This document shows positions 1-7,779 of a stretch of 20,510 nt of DNA, one piece after another. Source of the stretch: Thermosulfurimonas sp. (GTDB taxonomy: Bacteria; Desulfobacterota; Thermodesulfobacteria; Thermodesulfobacteriales; Thermodesulfobacteriaceae); the NCBI GenBank assembly GCA_015487645.1, contig WFPH01000109.1:1-20510 (forward strand). Reading direction: 5' to 3'. Both the position numbers and the translations under genes were made by a program. Below the pieces are notes generated by a model. The model was not told where the DNA came from, made no database searches, and saw nothing but the letters and a program-made list of their open reading frames with translations. Within the stretch, counting starts at the first letter, position 1. Each line of letters opens with the position of its first letter.

Positions 1-19
1 AGATGTGTATAAGAGACAG
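1..19 (+). other. Nextera/Tn5 mosaic-end adapter left on contig end
   Basis: The first 19 bases, AGATGTGTATAAGAGACAG, are identical to the Tn5 mosaic-end sequence used in Nextera library adapters. In a library fragment the insert begins directly after this sequence, so genomic DNA probably starts at about position 20. The adapter also creates a spurious small reading frame beginning MCIRDR, which should not be annotated. This is synthetic sequence, not a biological transposon end. Confidence 0.96.
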
Positions 20-21
20 AG

Positions 22-1188
22 ACGGCCTTTTCCGGAGATCGTGTCAGGGCCGATTGGGTGACGCTTATTTCGCTGGGCATTCTGGTCTATTTTTTTATTC
101 TGCGCGAGGGGAATCTGGATCTCCGGGACTGGCTTTTCTTTTTCATTTACCTTGGCGCTCTCGGGCTTACCAGTTTACTGGCGCTCAAACTTTCGCAACT
201 TCGTTCGGAACTGGCCCAACGGGAAGACATCCAGCAGTATCTGCTTTCCTCCCTTTCGGCAGGGCTCATTTTTTTAGACCCGGATTTGAATATCCTTTCC
301 TGGAATCCCCGGGCTAAAGAGATTTTAGGCCCTTTAAAACGAGGCGAAAGTCTGTCCCAGATCCTTTCCCACGAGATCACCCCCTCTTCCAATCGAGGGG
401 AACTCTCCATGGGGGAGAAGATTCTGGGTTACTCCCTATTCCCTTTGAGGAAGGGGGAAAGAATTTTAGGCTGGGGTTTTTTATTCCAAGATATTACCGA
501 GGCCAAGAAGAGGGAGGAGCGGCTTCAGGAGGCTCAGAGGCTGGCCTATCTGGGAAGTATGGCCGCCGGCCTCATCCACGAAATAAAGAACCCTCTGGCC
601 ACTATCAGCGGGGGTATAGAGTTTCTCAGGGAGAACTTGGGCTCGATTGAGGATTTTGCACCTATCTTGAAGGTCATTTCTCGAGAGAGCGAACGGCTGA
701 ATCGTCTGGTAAACAACTTTCTGTTCTTCGCGCGTCCGGAAAGAGGGGAAAAAGAGGCCTTTGAACTCACCACCCTTTTTGAAGAAATATTGCGGGCCGA
801 TCCGGACCTGTTCTCCCAGGTTGAGATTAGATTGAAGGTTCCCCAAAAAATGATCCGGGCCAATAAGGAACAGTGGCGTCAGGTGCTTGAGAATCTTCTT
901 CGCAATGCGGCAGAAGCCTCTCTGGAAGGCTCAAAGAAACTGGTAGAGGTGGAGGGGACGCTTGGGGATGATTTCTATCTCTTCCGCATAAAAGACTACG
1001 GCCCCGGGATCAAGCCGGAGGTCAGACCCCGGATATTTGAGCCCTTTTTTACCACTAAACCCAGGGGCACAGGGCTCGGGCTTGCGGTGGTCTATAGAAT
1101 TGTGGAAAATCTTAAGGGAGACCTTAAGGTAATCTCGAGGGAAGGGGAGGGGACAGTCTTTGAGGTCAGAATTCCTCGTGAGGATTAA
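22..1188 (+). CDS. PAS-domain sensor histidine kinase, NtrB-like, 5'-truncated
   Basis: Membrane sensor kinase of a two-component system, which autophosphorylates on histidine and passes phosphate to a response regulator not seen here. Numbering from the GTG at 58 (376 aa): two membrane helices at about 2-16 and 26-44, a PAS-like domain at about 58-150, the HisKA H-box with His174 in LIHEIKNPLA, N-box Asn283, G1 box DYGPGI at 313-318 and G2 box GTGLGLA at 337-343. The HEIKNPL box and compact ATPase resemble the NtrB/AtoS/ZraS group. The frame stays open upstream of the GTG back to the adapter and reads as plausible protein with arginines before the first helix, so I treat the gene as truncated at the contig end; GTG 58 is the fallback start. 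The ligand is unknown. A partner regulator may lie beyond the contig edge. Confidence 0.85.
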   Translation, partial: TAFSGDRVRADWVTLISLGILVYFFILREGNLDLRDWLFFFIYLGALGLTSLLALKLSQLRSELAQREDIQQYLLSSLSAGLIFLDPDLNILSWNPRAKEILGPLKRGESLSQILSHEITPSSNRGELSMGEKILGYSLFPLRKGERILGWGFLFQDITEAKKREERLQEAQRLAYLGSMAAGLIHEIKNPLATISGGIEFLRENLGSIEDFAPILKVISRESERLNRLVNNFLFFARPERGEKEAFELTTLFEEILRADPDLFSQVEIRLKVPQKMIRANKEQWRQVLENLLRNAAEASLEGSKKLVEVEGTLGDDFYLFRIKDYGPGIKPEVRPRIFEPFFTTKPRGTGLGLAVVYRIVENLKGDLKVISREGEGTVFEVRIPRED

Positions 1189-1190
1189 GG

Positions 1191-1931
1191 ATGCTTGAGA
1201 GCGGCTTTGAAGATCTGGCTGAAAGCCTTTCTTTAGAAGTAAAAAGGGAGATCGCGGAAAGGTACTTTACCCACCGCAAGATAATCGAGGAGGAGATTGA
1301 GGAATATTTTAAGACCCTTAAGGAGTTTGAGAAGGAAGAAGAGAAGATTTTAAGGGAAATTTTGCGCTTGATATTCATTTTGAAAGACGAAGATCTGATA
1401 GAAAGATTTGGAGAAATTACCGGAAAAAACATTAAGACTTACTATGATGAATATATGTTGTCTTCGTCTTACATTCGAAAGAGACTGTTCAGGGAACTCA
1501 AAAGCCGTGGTTTGACTTCGAAGGGTAAATTTCTGAGGCTCTTCGAGAGCACCTACAAGAGGCTGCTGGAAAAGCTTCCGAAATACCAGAAACAATTGCG
1601 GAGTCTGAAGGTTTGGGCCAGGAGGCTTAACGAAGACATTGAGGAATTTCATAGAGAATACGACTTGGGAAGTATCTTTTCCTTTTTCAGGGCCCTTGGA
1701 GAGTCTCGACCTTCGGAATTGGCCGGGCCTGTCCCGGAAGATCAGATCCGGGAGAGTTTGGAGGATCGATTGCGTTTCCGGCGTGTACCTTCACCGGAGA
1801 GCAAATTTGTGGACCTTGAAGGGTTGCCCCCTTGGAGGAAGGTAAGCGGCGATCTTTTGAGGCTGGCCAAAGAAGCTTATCGTCGTCACACCGGAGAGGC
1901 GAAGAAACTCCTTGAGGACCTCTCTTCTTAG
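1191..1931 (+). CDS. Hypothetical charged alpha-helical protein
   Basis: I do not recognise a family. The 246-aa product has no signal peptide or membrane helix and is very rich in Glu, Lys, Arg and Leu. Residues about 15-130 look like long amphipathic helices or coiled coil with runs of acidic and basic residues; the last third (about 165-246) is less regular and ends in another charged helix. The ATG is two bases after the kinase stop, with GTGAGG (1178-1183) as a possible ribosome site, and the 3' end overlaps the tilS start by 20 bases, so it is probably translated with its neighbours. The first half is more AT-rich than the flanking genes. It could be a cytoplasmic partner of the kinase or unrelated; nothing in the sequence decides this. 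Confidence 0.75.
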   Translation: MLESGFEDLAESLSLEVKREIAERYFTHRKIIEEEIEEYFKTLKEFEKEEEKILREILRLIFILKDEDLIERFGEITGKNIKTYYDEYMLSSSYIRKRLFRELKSRGLTSKGKFLRLFESTYKRLLEKLPKYQKQLRSLKVWARRLNEDIEEFHREYDLGSIFSFFRALGESRPSELAGPVPEDQIRESLEDRLRFRRVPSPESKFVDLEGLPPWRKVSGDLLRLAKEAYRRHTGEAKKLLEDLSS

Positions 1932-3264
1932 GAAAGTTAAAAAGACTATCGAACGTTACGGTCTCTTTGTTCCGGGGGATCGGATTTTGGTGGCGGTCTC
2001 CGGGGGAGTGGATTCCATGGTGCTTTTGGAAGTCCTCTGTTTATTGCGGCAGGAATACGATCTAAAACTCTGGGTGGCCCATTATGACCACCGCTTACGA
2101 AAGAACTCTCTGAGGGATGCCCTTTTTGTCTATCGGAAGGCCAGGGAGAGAGGCCTGCCTTTTGTTTATGGGGTGAGCGCCGTCCGAGAGTATGCCCGGC
2201 GCGAGGGTTTAAGTCTGGAGATGGCCGGTCGAGAATTACGCTATCGCTTTTTCGAAAGACTTTATCAAAGTCTGGATCTTCAGAAGATCGCCCTGGCACA
2301 CCAGGCCGATGACCTGGCCGAGGAGGTCCTTCTCAAGTTTTTGAGGGGAGCTGGGAGAAGGGGGCTGGCCGGTATCCCGGTGAAACGGGAGGCCCATATC
2401 GTAAGGCCGCTTCTTCTGGTAAGCCGGGAGGAGATTTTGGCTTTTGCCAGGGCCAGAGGTCTTGACTGGATAGAAGACGAGACCAATCGGGATATCCGCT
2501 TCTTACGCAATCGGGTGCGACATCTCCTTTTGCCCTTCCTCGAAAAACATTTCCATCCGCAAGTGAAGGAGAACCTCAAACGCACGGCCCTCATCCTAGC
2601 CGAAGAAGAGGAACTCATAGAGGATCTGGCGCGGAAGGCTTATCAGAGAGCCCGGACAAAGGACGAAATAGTTGGTCTGGCCGTACCGATCCTTCGGGAG
2701 CTGCCGGTAGCTCTCAGACGGAGGGTCTTCTGGGTGGCCCTAAGAGAAGCGGGAGTGCCTCTCCTCCGCCTCCGCCAGAGTCACCTTGAGGCCTTAAACC
2801 AGATCCTCACCGGCAAGGCCCGCGGACCAGTACCTTTGCCCGGGGGGTTTCAGGCTGTTAGAGCCCCAGGGCTAATCAAGATAACTCCCCGGATTCGGCA
2901 GGAAGTGGGGCCTTTTGCTTTGAAAATCGAGGCCCCAGGAGAATATAAACTTCCGGGCCCTTGGATACTAAAGGTGGAGATCTCAAAGCAGTGCCCCGGG
3001 GAAGGCCTGAGACTCAAAAAAGTATTCCCCCTGATCATTCGTAATCGCCGGCCAGGCGATCGGATATATTGGCCGGCGGTAGGGCACAAGAAACTCAAAA
3101 AATTCTTGTGGGAGAAAGGCCTGGAGCCGTCCGAAAGAGATCTTCTACCGTTGGTCGAATTTCAAGGCCACATTGTGGCCATCCCCAACTATTACGTGCA
3201 TCCGCTATATCGTCCAGCCCCAGAGGAGGAAGCTCTTTGTCTGATCTTCCGAAAACTTGCTTAA
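1912..3264 (+). CDS. tilS: tRNA(Ile)-lysidine synthetase TilS
   Basis: Modifies C34 of the CAU-anticodon tRNA-Ile to lysidine using ATP and lysine, so that the tRNA reads AUA instead of AUG; an essential cytoplasmic enzyme. The 450-aa protein has the PP-loop SGGVDS at 30-35, the AHYDHRLR motif at about 56-63, the HQADD motif near residue 125, a conserved RNRVRHLLLP segment near 200 and a C-terminal TilS domain (RRPGDRI, then KKLKKFL, about 365-435). Length fits the long, E. coli-type form with a C-terminal domain. The start is TTG 1912, inside the end of the preceding gene; GGAGAGG lies about 12 bases upstream. tilS next to ftsH is a common bacterial arrangement, which matches the ftsH remnant that follows. 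Confidence 0.95.
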   Translation: MRTSLLRKVKKTIERYGLFVPGDRILVAVSGGVDSMVLLEVLCLLRQEYDLKLWVAHYDHRLRKNSLRDALFVYRKARERGLPFVYGVSAVREYARREGLSLEMAGRELRYRFFERLYQSLDLQKIALAHQADDLAEEVLLKFLRGAGRRGLAGIPVKREAHIVRPLLLVSREEILAFARARGLDWIEDETNRDIRFLRNRVRHLLLPFLEKHFHPQVKENLKRTALILAEEEELIEDLARKAYQRARTKDEIVGLAVPILRELPVALRRRVFWVALREAGVPLLRLRQSHLEALNQILTGKARGPVPLPGGFQAVRAPGLIKITPRIRQEVGPFALKIEAPGEYKLPGPWILKVEISKQCPGEGLRLKKVFPLIIRNRRPGDRIYWPAVGHKKLKKFLWEKGLEPSERDLLPLVEFQGHIVAIPNYYVHPLYRPAPEEEALCLIFRKLA

Positions 3265-3284
3265 TTTTGGAAAATCTATAAAAT
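3257..3284 (+). promoter_or_regulatory. Candidate sigma-70-type promoter before the ftsH-like gene
   Basis: TTGCTT at 3257-3262, over the tilS stop, and TAAAAT at 3279-3284 are separated by 16 bases, in a short AT-rich gap that is one of few intergenic spaces in this half of the window. It could drive the ftsH-like/folP/cdaA/cdaR/glmM operon. Matches are partial and such motifs occur by chance in AT-rich sequence. Confidence 0.4.
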
Positions 3285-3305
3285 AGAAAAACAGATTTCG
3301 TTTAG

Positions 3306-3311
3306 AAGGAG
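3306..3311 (+). promoter_or_regulatory. Ribosome binding site AAGGAG of the ftsH-like gene
   Basis: AAGGAG is a strong Shine-Dalgarno sequence. It lies 6 bases before an in-frame CTG (3318) but 18 bases before the conventional TTG start (3330), which is too far for normal initiation. An in-frame stop just upstream (3303-3305) excludes earlier starts. The site therefore argues for rare CTG initiation, which would add four residues to the protein. Confidence 0.5.
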
Positions 3312-3329
3312 CCGGGGCTGAAAGGCATT

Positions 3330-4175
3330 TTGCAGAGTCTGGGTCTGGCCAGTTTAATCTTTCTGGCGCTTCTCTTTGGGTTCCACTTTTTTCTATCAGA
3401 CCATCCGGGTATTGGCTACAATACCTTCCTTGAAGAGGTTCGAAGCGGTCGGATCAAAGAGGTTTTTATAAAAGGTCCCCAGATAGAGGCTTGGACTTCT
3501 GGAGGACGCAGATACAGGGTTTATGCCTCCAAGACTCCTGAGCTTATTTCCTTTCTGAAACGTCCTCTCAAAATTTACGTGGAAGAGCCAGGGAGATTGA
3601 TTCCGGGTTGGGTTTTGCCCCTGGCCGAGTTAGGTGTAGTCTTTTTGATGATTTGGGTTTTAAGTTTCTGGACGGCCTCTTCCCCTTCGCAGTTTTTTTC
3701 TTTTGTCCGTAGTCGAGCGCGTTTGGTTCGGCCAGAAGAGGTCAGGGTTCGCTTACGGGATGTGGTTGGGGTTGAGGAGGCCAAGGAAGAACTCTGGGAA
3801 GTGGTGGAATTTCTGAAAGATCCTCAGAAGTTCGCCCGCCTCGGGGGCAGGATACCCAAAGGCATTCTCCTCGTGGGGCATCCCGAGACCGGAAAGACTC
3901 TCCTGGCTAAAGCCATCGCCGGAGAGGCTTTTAGGATTAGGCGTGATTTTTCGGACATCCGAGCCCCTAGTGAAAAAACAGCTCGTGAAATCGACGAGGA
4001 GATAGAAAATATTATTCGCAAATGTTACGAAAATGATCGAGAATTGCTCTCAAAGCGTATAAAATATCTTCATATTCTCGCGGAAACGTTGCTTGAAGTG
4101 GAAACTATTGACGGTGACCCTTTAAAAAGACTCCTTTCAGATTTGAGGCCGCTTAAAAATGTTAAGTTCTCTTAA
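3330..4175 (+). CDS. Internally deleted FtsH-like protein (mini-FtsH or remnant)
   Basis: FtsH is a membrane AAA+ zinc protease, normally about 600-650 aa. This 281-aa frame keeps the FtsH N terminus: helix at about 5-22, periplasmic domain about 28-90 (GIGYNTFLEEV), second helix about 96-115, then VVGVEEAKEEL, FLKDPQKFARLGGRIPKG and a Walker A GHPETGKT at 183-190 in place of the usual GPPGTGKT. After AIAGEA (195-200) it jumps, over an unclear 10-15-residue junction, to the extreme C-terminal protease region: SEKTAREIDEEIENII (214-229) and ETIDG (258-262). Walker B, the arginine-finger region, the HEXXH zinc site and the third zinc ligand are all absent, so it cannot be a protease. There is no stop or frameshift. 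It sits at the ancestral ftsH-folP-glmM locus and overlaps folP by 17 bases. The 3' third is AT-rich with less-preferred codons. The TTG start is conventional; CTG 3318 fits the ribosome site better. Confidence 0.85.
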   Translation: MQSLGLASLIFLALLFGFHFFLSDHPGIGYNTFLEEVRSGRIKEVFIKGPQIEAWTSGGRRYRVYASKTPELISFLKRPLKIYVEEPGRLIPGWVLPLAELGVVFLMIWVLSFWTASSPSQFFSFVRSRARLVRPEEVRVRLRDVVGVEEAKEELWEVVEFLKDPQKFARLGGRIPKGILLVGHPETGKTLLAKAIAGEAFRIRRDFSDIRAPSEKTAREIDEEIENIIRKCYENDRELLSKRIKYLHILAETLLEVETIDGDPLKRLLSDLRPLKNVKFS

Positions 4176-4998
4176 GATTAGGGGGAAGGTTTTTTACTGG
4201 GGAACTCGAACTTATCTTATGGGCATTCTAAATGTGACTCCAGATTCTTTTTCCGATGGGGGCCAGTACTATCATCAGGAGGCCGCCCTGAGGCAGGCGG
4301 AGAAGCTGATCGAAGCCGGGGCTGATATCCTGGATATAGGCGGAGAATCCACCCGCCCTTTCGCTCAACCGGTGCCAGAGGATGAGGAGCTGCGCCGGGT
4401 GATCCCGGTGATCGAGGCCGTGAGGGAAAGATTTCCGGAAATGCCCATTTCGGTTGACACCTACAAGGCCCGGGTGGCCGAGGAGGCTTTGTCGGCGGGA
4501 GCGGACATCATAAATGATGTTAGCGCCCTCCGGTTCGATGCCCGTATGGCAGAAGTTGTGCGGCGCTGGCGGCCTCCGGTGGTCCTCATGCACATGAAAG
4601 GCACCCCTCAGACCATGCAGATTGATCCTCGTTATGAGGATCTTTTAGGGGAAATCAAGGAATTTTTACGTGAAAGGGCCGAAACCGTTCGTTCCCTGGG
4701 GGTACCTCCGGAGAAAATTATTCTGGATCCCGGTATAGGTTTCGGTAAACGATTTGAACACAATCTCGCTCTTCTCAGAGAGGTCTCGACTTTTAAAGAA
4801 CTGGGCTATCCTTTGCTATACGGTCCCTCTCGGAAGGCCTTTTTGGGGGAGATTCTGGGCAAAGAGGCCCGGGAAAGGGATATCGGTACGGTAGCGGTGG
4901 CCGTTTTTTTGGCCCTGGCGGGGGTGGATATCATTCGAGTCCACAATGTAGCCTGGTGTCGCGAGGCTTTAAAGGTTATAGAGCGGCTTAAAGATTGA
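4159..4998 (+). CDS. folP: Dihydropteroate synthase FolP
   Basis: Condenses p-aminobenzoate with dihydropterin pyrophosphate in folate synthesis; a soluble TIM-barrel enzyme and the sulfonamide target. All family signatures are visible in the 279-aa protein: MGILNVTPDSFSDGG (21-35), GADILDIGGESTRP (54-67), SVDTYKARVAEEAL, GADIINDVSAL, VLMHMKGTPQTMQ, LDPGIGFGK, YGPSRKAFLGE and the final RVHNV. Length is normal. The ATG at 4159 is inside the last codons of the ftsH-like gene, indicating translational coupling. ftsH-folP-glmM synteny is shared with many bacteria including E. coli; here cdaA and cdaR are inserted before glmM. Confidence 0.97.
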   Translation: MLSSLKIRGKVFYWGTRTYLMGILNVTPDSFSDGGQYYHQEAALRQAEKLIEAGADILDIGGESTRPFAQPVPEDEELRRVIPVIEAVRERFPEMPISVDTYKARVAEEALSAGADIINDVSALRFDARMAEVVRRWRPPVVLMHMKGTPQTMQIDPRYEDLLGEIKEFLRERAETVRSLGVPPEKIILDPGIGFGKRFEHNLALLREVSTFKELGYPLLYGPSRKAFLGEILGKEARERDIGTVAVAVFLALAGVDIIRVHNVAWCREALKVIERLKD

Positions 4999-5000
4999 CC

Positions 5001-5792
5001 ATGACTTTCTGGCCTCCCTGGAAATTTCTGCGGTGGCAAGACCTCCTCGACATCCTTATTGTAGCCTATCTCTTTTACCGTCTTCTGCTCCTTATACGCG
5101 GGACCAGGGCGGTCCAGATGGTGGCCGGTCTGGCGGTGATCGTGGTCATGTATTTCGTGGCCGATCAACTCAATCTTTTGACTCTCCATTGGCTGCTGGG
5201 GACCTTTATGTCCTCCATTTTTTTGGTGGTGGTTATCATCTTTCAAGAGGATATTCGGCGGGCCCTTATCCATATGGGGCGCTCGCCTTTCATTAAAGTT
5301 CAGACCGAGTATTCCCAGGTGATCGAGGAGGTAGTCAAGGCTGTAGGATTCCTTTCCGAAAAGAAGATCGGAGCCCTGATCGTCTTTGAGAGAGAGACCG
5401 GACTAAACGAGTTCGTGGAATCCGGAACCCCCCTTGAAGCTCGGATTAGTCGCGATCTCTTGATAAGTCTCTTTCACCCTTCTTCTCCTCTTCATGATGG
5501 GGCGGTGATCATTCGAGAGAATCGGGTCGTGGCCGCCGGGGTTATCCTGCCTTTGTCCACCAATCCCATGATCGGTCGGGGTTTAGGAACTAGACACCGG
5601 GCGGCTATCGGTATTACGGAAGTGAGCGATGCTGTTTCGGTGGTGGTTTCCGAGGAAACCGGAGCTATTTCGCTGGCTGTGGGAGGGAAAATAACTCGCG
5701 AAATCTCGCCGGCTACTCTGAGACGCATGCTTTCCGAGCTTTTGGGTTTTCATTCTGTGGAACCCTGGTGGCGGAGGAAGATCTTTAAATGA
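5001..5792 (+). CDS. cdaA: Diadenylate cyclase CdaA (c-di-AMP synthase)
   Basis: Makes cyclic di-AMP from two ATP at the inner membrane; c-di-AMP commonly controls potassium and osmolyte transport and cell-wall homeostasis. The 263-aa protein has three N-terminal membrane helices (about 15-33, 40-56 and 63-82) and a DisA_N catalytic domain from about 100, with the signature DGA at 166-168 (LHDGAVII) and GTRHR at 196-200. Length and architecture match CdaA/YbbP rather than DisA. I choose ATG 5001; a TTG at 4995 overlapping the folP stop is also possible. The order cdaA-cdaR-glmM is the classical arrangement in Firmicutes, where CdaR and GlmM bind and modulate CdaA. Confidence 0.95.
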   Translation: MTFWPPWKFLRWQDLLDILIVAYLFYRLLLLIRGTRAVQMVAGLAVIVVMYFVADQLNLLTLHWLLGTFMSSIFLVVVIIFQEDIRRALIHMGRSPFIKVQTEYSQVIEEVVKAVGFLSEKKIGALIVFERETGLNEFVESGTPLEARISRDLLISLFHPSSPLHDGAVIIRENRVVAAGVILPLSTNPMIGRGLGTRHRAAIGITEVSDAVSVVVSEETGAISLAVGGKITREISPATLRRMLSELLGFHSVEPWWRRKIFK

Positions 5793-6436
5793 GGCTAAAA
5801 AGATACGAGGATTTTTTCCTCAAGATCCTCGCGCTCTTCTTTGCAACTCTCCTCTGGTTTTTTGTGGCTCTTCAGGAAAAAGTCGCCCGGGAGATTCCAG
5901 CCAGGATCATTTATAAAAACTTGCCTCCAAGAACCATTCTTCTCAGGAGTGAACCTTCTTTCGTAAGAGTAAAAGTGGTGGGACCGCGCAGTCTTTTAAG
6001 GAGTCTTCCGGATCGCCCCCTTCTTATCCCCCTGGATCTTTCCCATCTGGGGCCCGGTCTTCATCAGGTAAAAATTCCGTTGAATATTATCCGTCTGCCT
6101 TCCGGCCTTAAGGCTCAGGAAATTCACCCTCCCAGGGTAGAGATCTTTCTGGATCGGGTGGTCGAAAGATGGATGAAGGTTACTCCCGAATTAAAGGGCC
6201 GGCCCTTCGAGGGCTATTTGGTAGAGAAGGTTAAGATCAGACCCCCGAGTGTAAAGGTGAAGGGGGCCCGGCAAGTCTTGGGTAGGTTAAAGGCCATCTC
6301 TACACTTCCTATAGATCTTTCCGAAAAGAAGGTCTCTTTTGAGACCACGGTCTTTCTTAATATTCCGGAAGGAGTTATTGATATAAAACCCAATAAGGTT
6401 TGGGTAAAGGTTAAAATTAGGAGGGCGTCCCCGTGA
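5789..6436 (+). CDS. cdaR: YbbR-domain protein CdaR, regulator of CdaA
   Basis: Membrane-anchored, extracytoplasmic partner of the diadenylate cyclase. The 215-aa protein has one N-terminal helix (about 11-28, ending FFVALQEK) and then two beta-rich YbbR repeats at about 35-122 and 128-212, with the repeat-type phrases VRVKVVGPRSLL and VKVKGARQVL. Two repeats is fewer than in Bacillus CdaR, which has four, but usual for many Gram-negative homologues. The ATG overlaps the cdaA stop by 4 bases (ATGA) and the 3' end overlaps the glmM GTG by 4 bases. Identification rests mainly on position and the repeats, as YbbR domains diverge strongly in sequence. Confidence 0.88.
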   Translation: MRLKRYEDFFLKILALFFATLLWFFVALQEKVAREIPARIIYKNLPPRTILLRSEPSFVRVKVVGPRSLLRSLPDRPLLIPLDLSHLGPGLHQVKIPLNIIRLPSGLKAQEIHPPRVEIFLDRVVERWMKVTPELKGRPFEGYLVEKVKIRPPSVKVKGARQVLGRLKAISTLPIDLSEKKVSFETTVFLNIPEGVIDIKPNKVWVKVKIRRASP

Positions 6437-7779
6437 AGCTCTTCGGTACGGATGGTATACGCGGCGAAGCCAATCAGTATCCTATGACCCCGGAAGTGGC
6501 TCTTCGGGTGGGACTTGCGGTAGGGTATATCTTCCGGGATCAGGGCCGCCATCGGCGGATCATCATAGGCAAAGACACCCGGCTTTCGGGGTACATGCTG
6601 GAAATGGCTCTGGCTTCGGGGGTGCTTTCCATGGGGGCGGAGGCCTGGCTGGTTGGCCCTCTGCCCACCCCGGCTATCGCCTTTCTTACCCGTGATCTTC
6701 GGGCTGAGGCCGGGGTGATGATCTCGGCCTCTCACAATCCTTTCTATGACAACGGGATCAAGATCTTTGGTTCGGATGGCTTCAAGCTTTCTGATGATCT
6801 CGAGACCCGGATCGAAACCCTCCTAGAGGATCCCTCCCTGGATGAGGTCCGGGCTCGAGGGGAGGCTATCGGTCGGGCCCACCGGATAGAGGATGCCCGC
6901 GGCCGATATATGGTTTATCTCAAACGGGCTTTTCCAGAGAATCTCGATCTTGAAGGTCTCAAGGTGGTGGTGGATTGTGCTCACGGAGCTACCTATCGAG
7001 TGGCCCCGGAGCTTTTGGAGGAGCTTGGAGCTACGGTGATCAGGATAGGTTGTGAGCCCAACGGGTTGAATATAAATCGCGGGTGCGGAGCCCTTTATCC
7101 CCAAGCTCTCCAGCAAAAAGTCCTCGAAGAAGGAGCGGATCTGGGGCTGGCCTTTGACGGTGATGGAGACCGGTTGGTTCTGGTGGATGAAAAGGGACGG
7201 GTGCTGGATGGAGACTATGTTCTGGCTTGCCTGGCTACTCACCTTAAGAAAGAAGGTGAACTTTGGGGAGACACGGTAGTGGCTACCGTGATGAGCAATC
7301 TTGGGCTCGAACGTTTTCTGGCCTCCGAGGGTATCCGTCTGGTAAGGACTCCGGTGGGGGATCGGTACGTGGTAGAGGAGATGCGCCAAGGAGGGTATCG
7401 GCTGGGCGGAGAACAGTCCGGGCATATCGTTTTTCTGGATCAAGCCACCACCGGAGACGGAGTGCTTACGGCTCTAAAAGTGTTAGCGGTTTTGAGAAAA
7501 GAGGAAAGACCGGCCTCCGAAGTCCTCGCTCTCTTTGAGAAGGTTCCCCAGGTGCTGAAGAATGTGGCTGTGAAGGAGAAACGTCCTCTTTCGGAGATAG
7601 AAGGACTTTCGGACCGCCTCCGAAAGGCCGAGGAAAAGCTAGGAGAACGGGGAAGGATCCTGGTAAGGGCCTCCGGAACAGAACCTAAGTATCGGGTGAT
7701 GGTGGAAGGTGAGGATCGGGAACTCATAGAGACCTTGGCGGAAGAGATAGCCCAGTACATTCAAAGGCTCTTAGGATGA
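6433..7779 (+). CDS. glmM: Phosphoglucosamine mutase GlmM
   Basis: Interconverts glucosamine-6-phosphate and glucosamine-1-phosphate on the route to UDP-GlcNAc for peptidoglycan and LPS. The 448-aa protein begins MKLFGTDGIRGEAN, carries the phosphoserine loop ISASHNP with Ser100, the metal-binding DGDGD at 242-246, the sugar-binding GEQSGH at 326-331, and the phosphate-binding RASGTEP near the C terminus. Length is standard. The GTG start overlaps the cdaR stop (GTGA), and the stop overlaps the next ATG (ATGA), so it sits in a tightly coupled operon. In other bacteria GlmM binds CdaA and lowers c-di-AMP synthesis, which is consistent with the gene order here. Confidence 0.97.
   Translation: MKLFGTDGIRGEANQYPMTPEVALRVGLAVGYIFRDQGRHRRIIIGKDTRLSGYMLEMALASGVLSMGAEAWLVGPLPTPAIAFLTRDLRAEAGVMISASHNPFYDNGIKIFGSDGFKLSDDLETRIETLLEDPSLDEVRARGEAIGRAHRIEDARGRYMVYLKRAFPENLDLEGLKVVVDCAHGATYRVAPELLEELGATVIRIGCEPNGLNINRGCGALYPQALQQKVLEEGADLGLAFDGDGDRLVLVDEKGRVLDGDYVLACLATHLKKEGELWGDTVVATVMSNLGLERFLASEGIRLVRTPVGDRYVVEEMRQGGYRLGGEQSGHIVFLDQATTGDGVLTALKVLAVLRKEERPASEVLALFEKVPQVLKNVAVKEKRPLSEIEGLSDRLRKAEEKLGERGRILVRASGTEPKYRVMVEGEDRELIETLAEEIAQYIQRLLG

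Noticed and set aside
1..19. Tn5 transposon inverted repeat
   Set aside because: Only the synthetic mosaic end is present, at the very end of the contig, with no transposase or second end.
3..317. 104-codon open frame starting MCIRDR
   Set aside because: Its start lies in the Nextera adapter and it overlaps the kinase in another frame.
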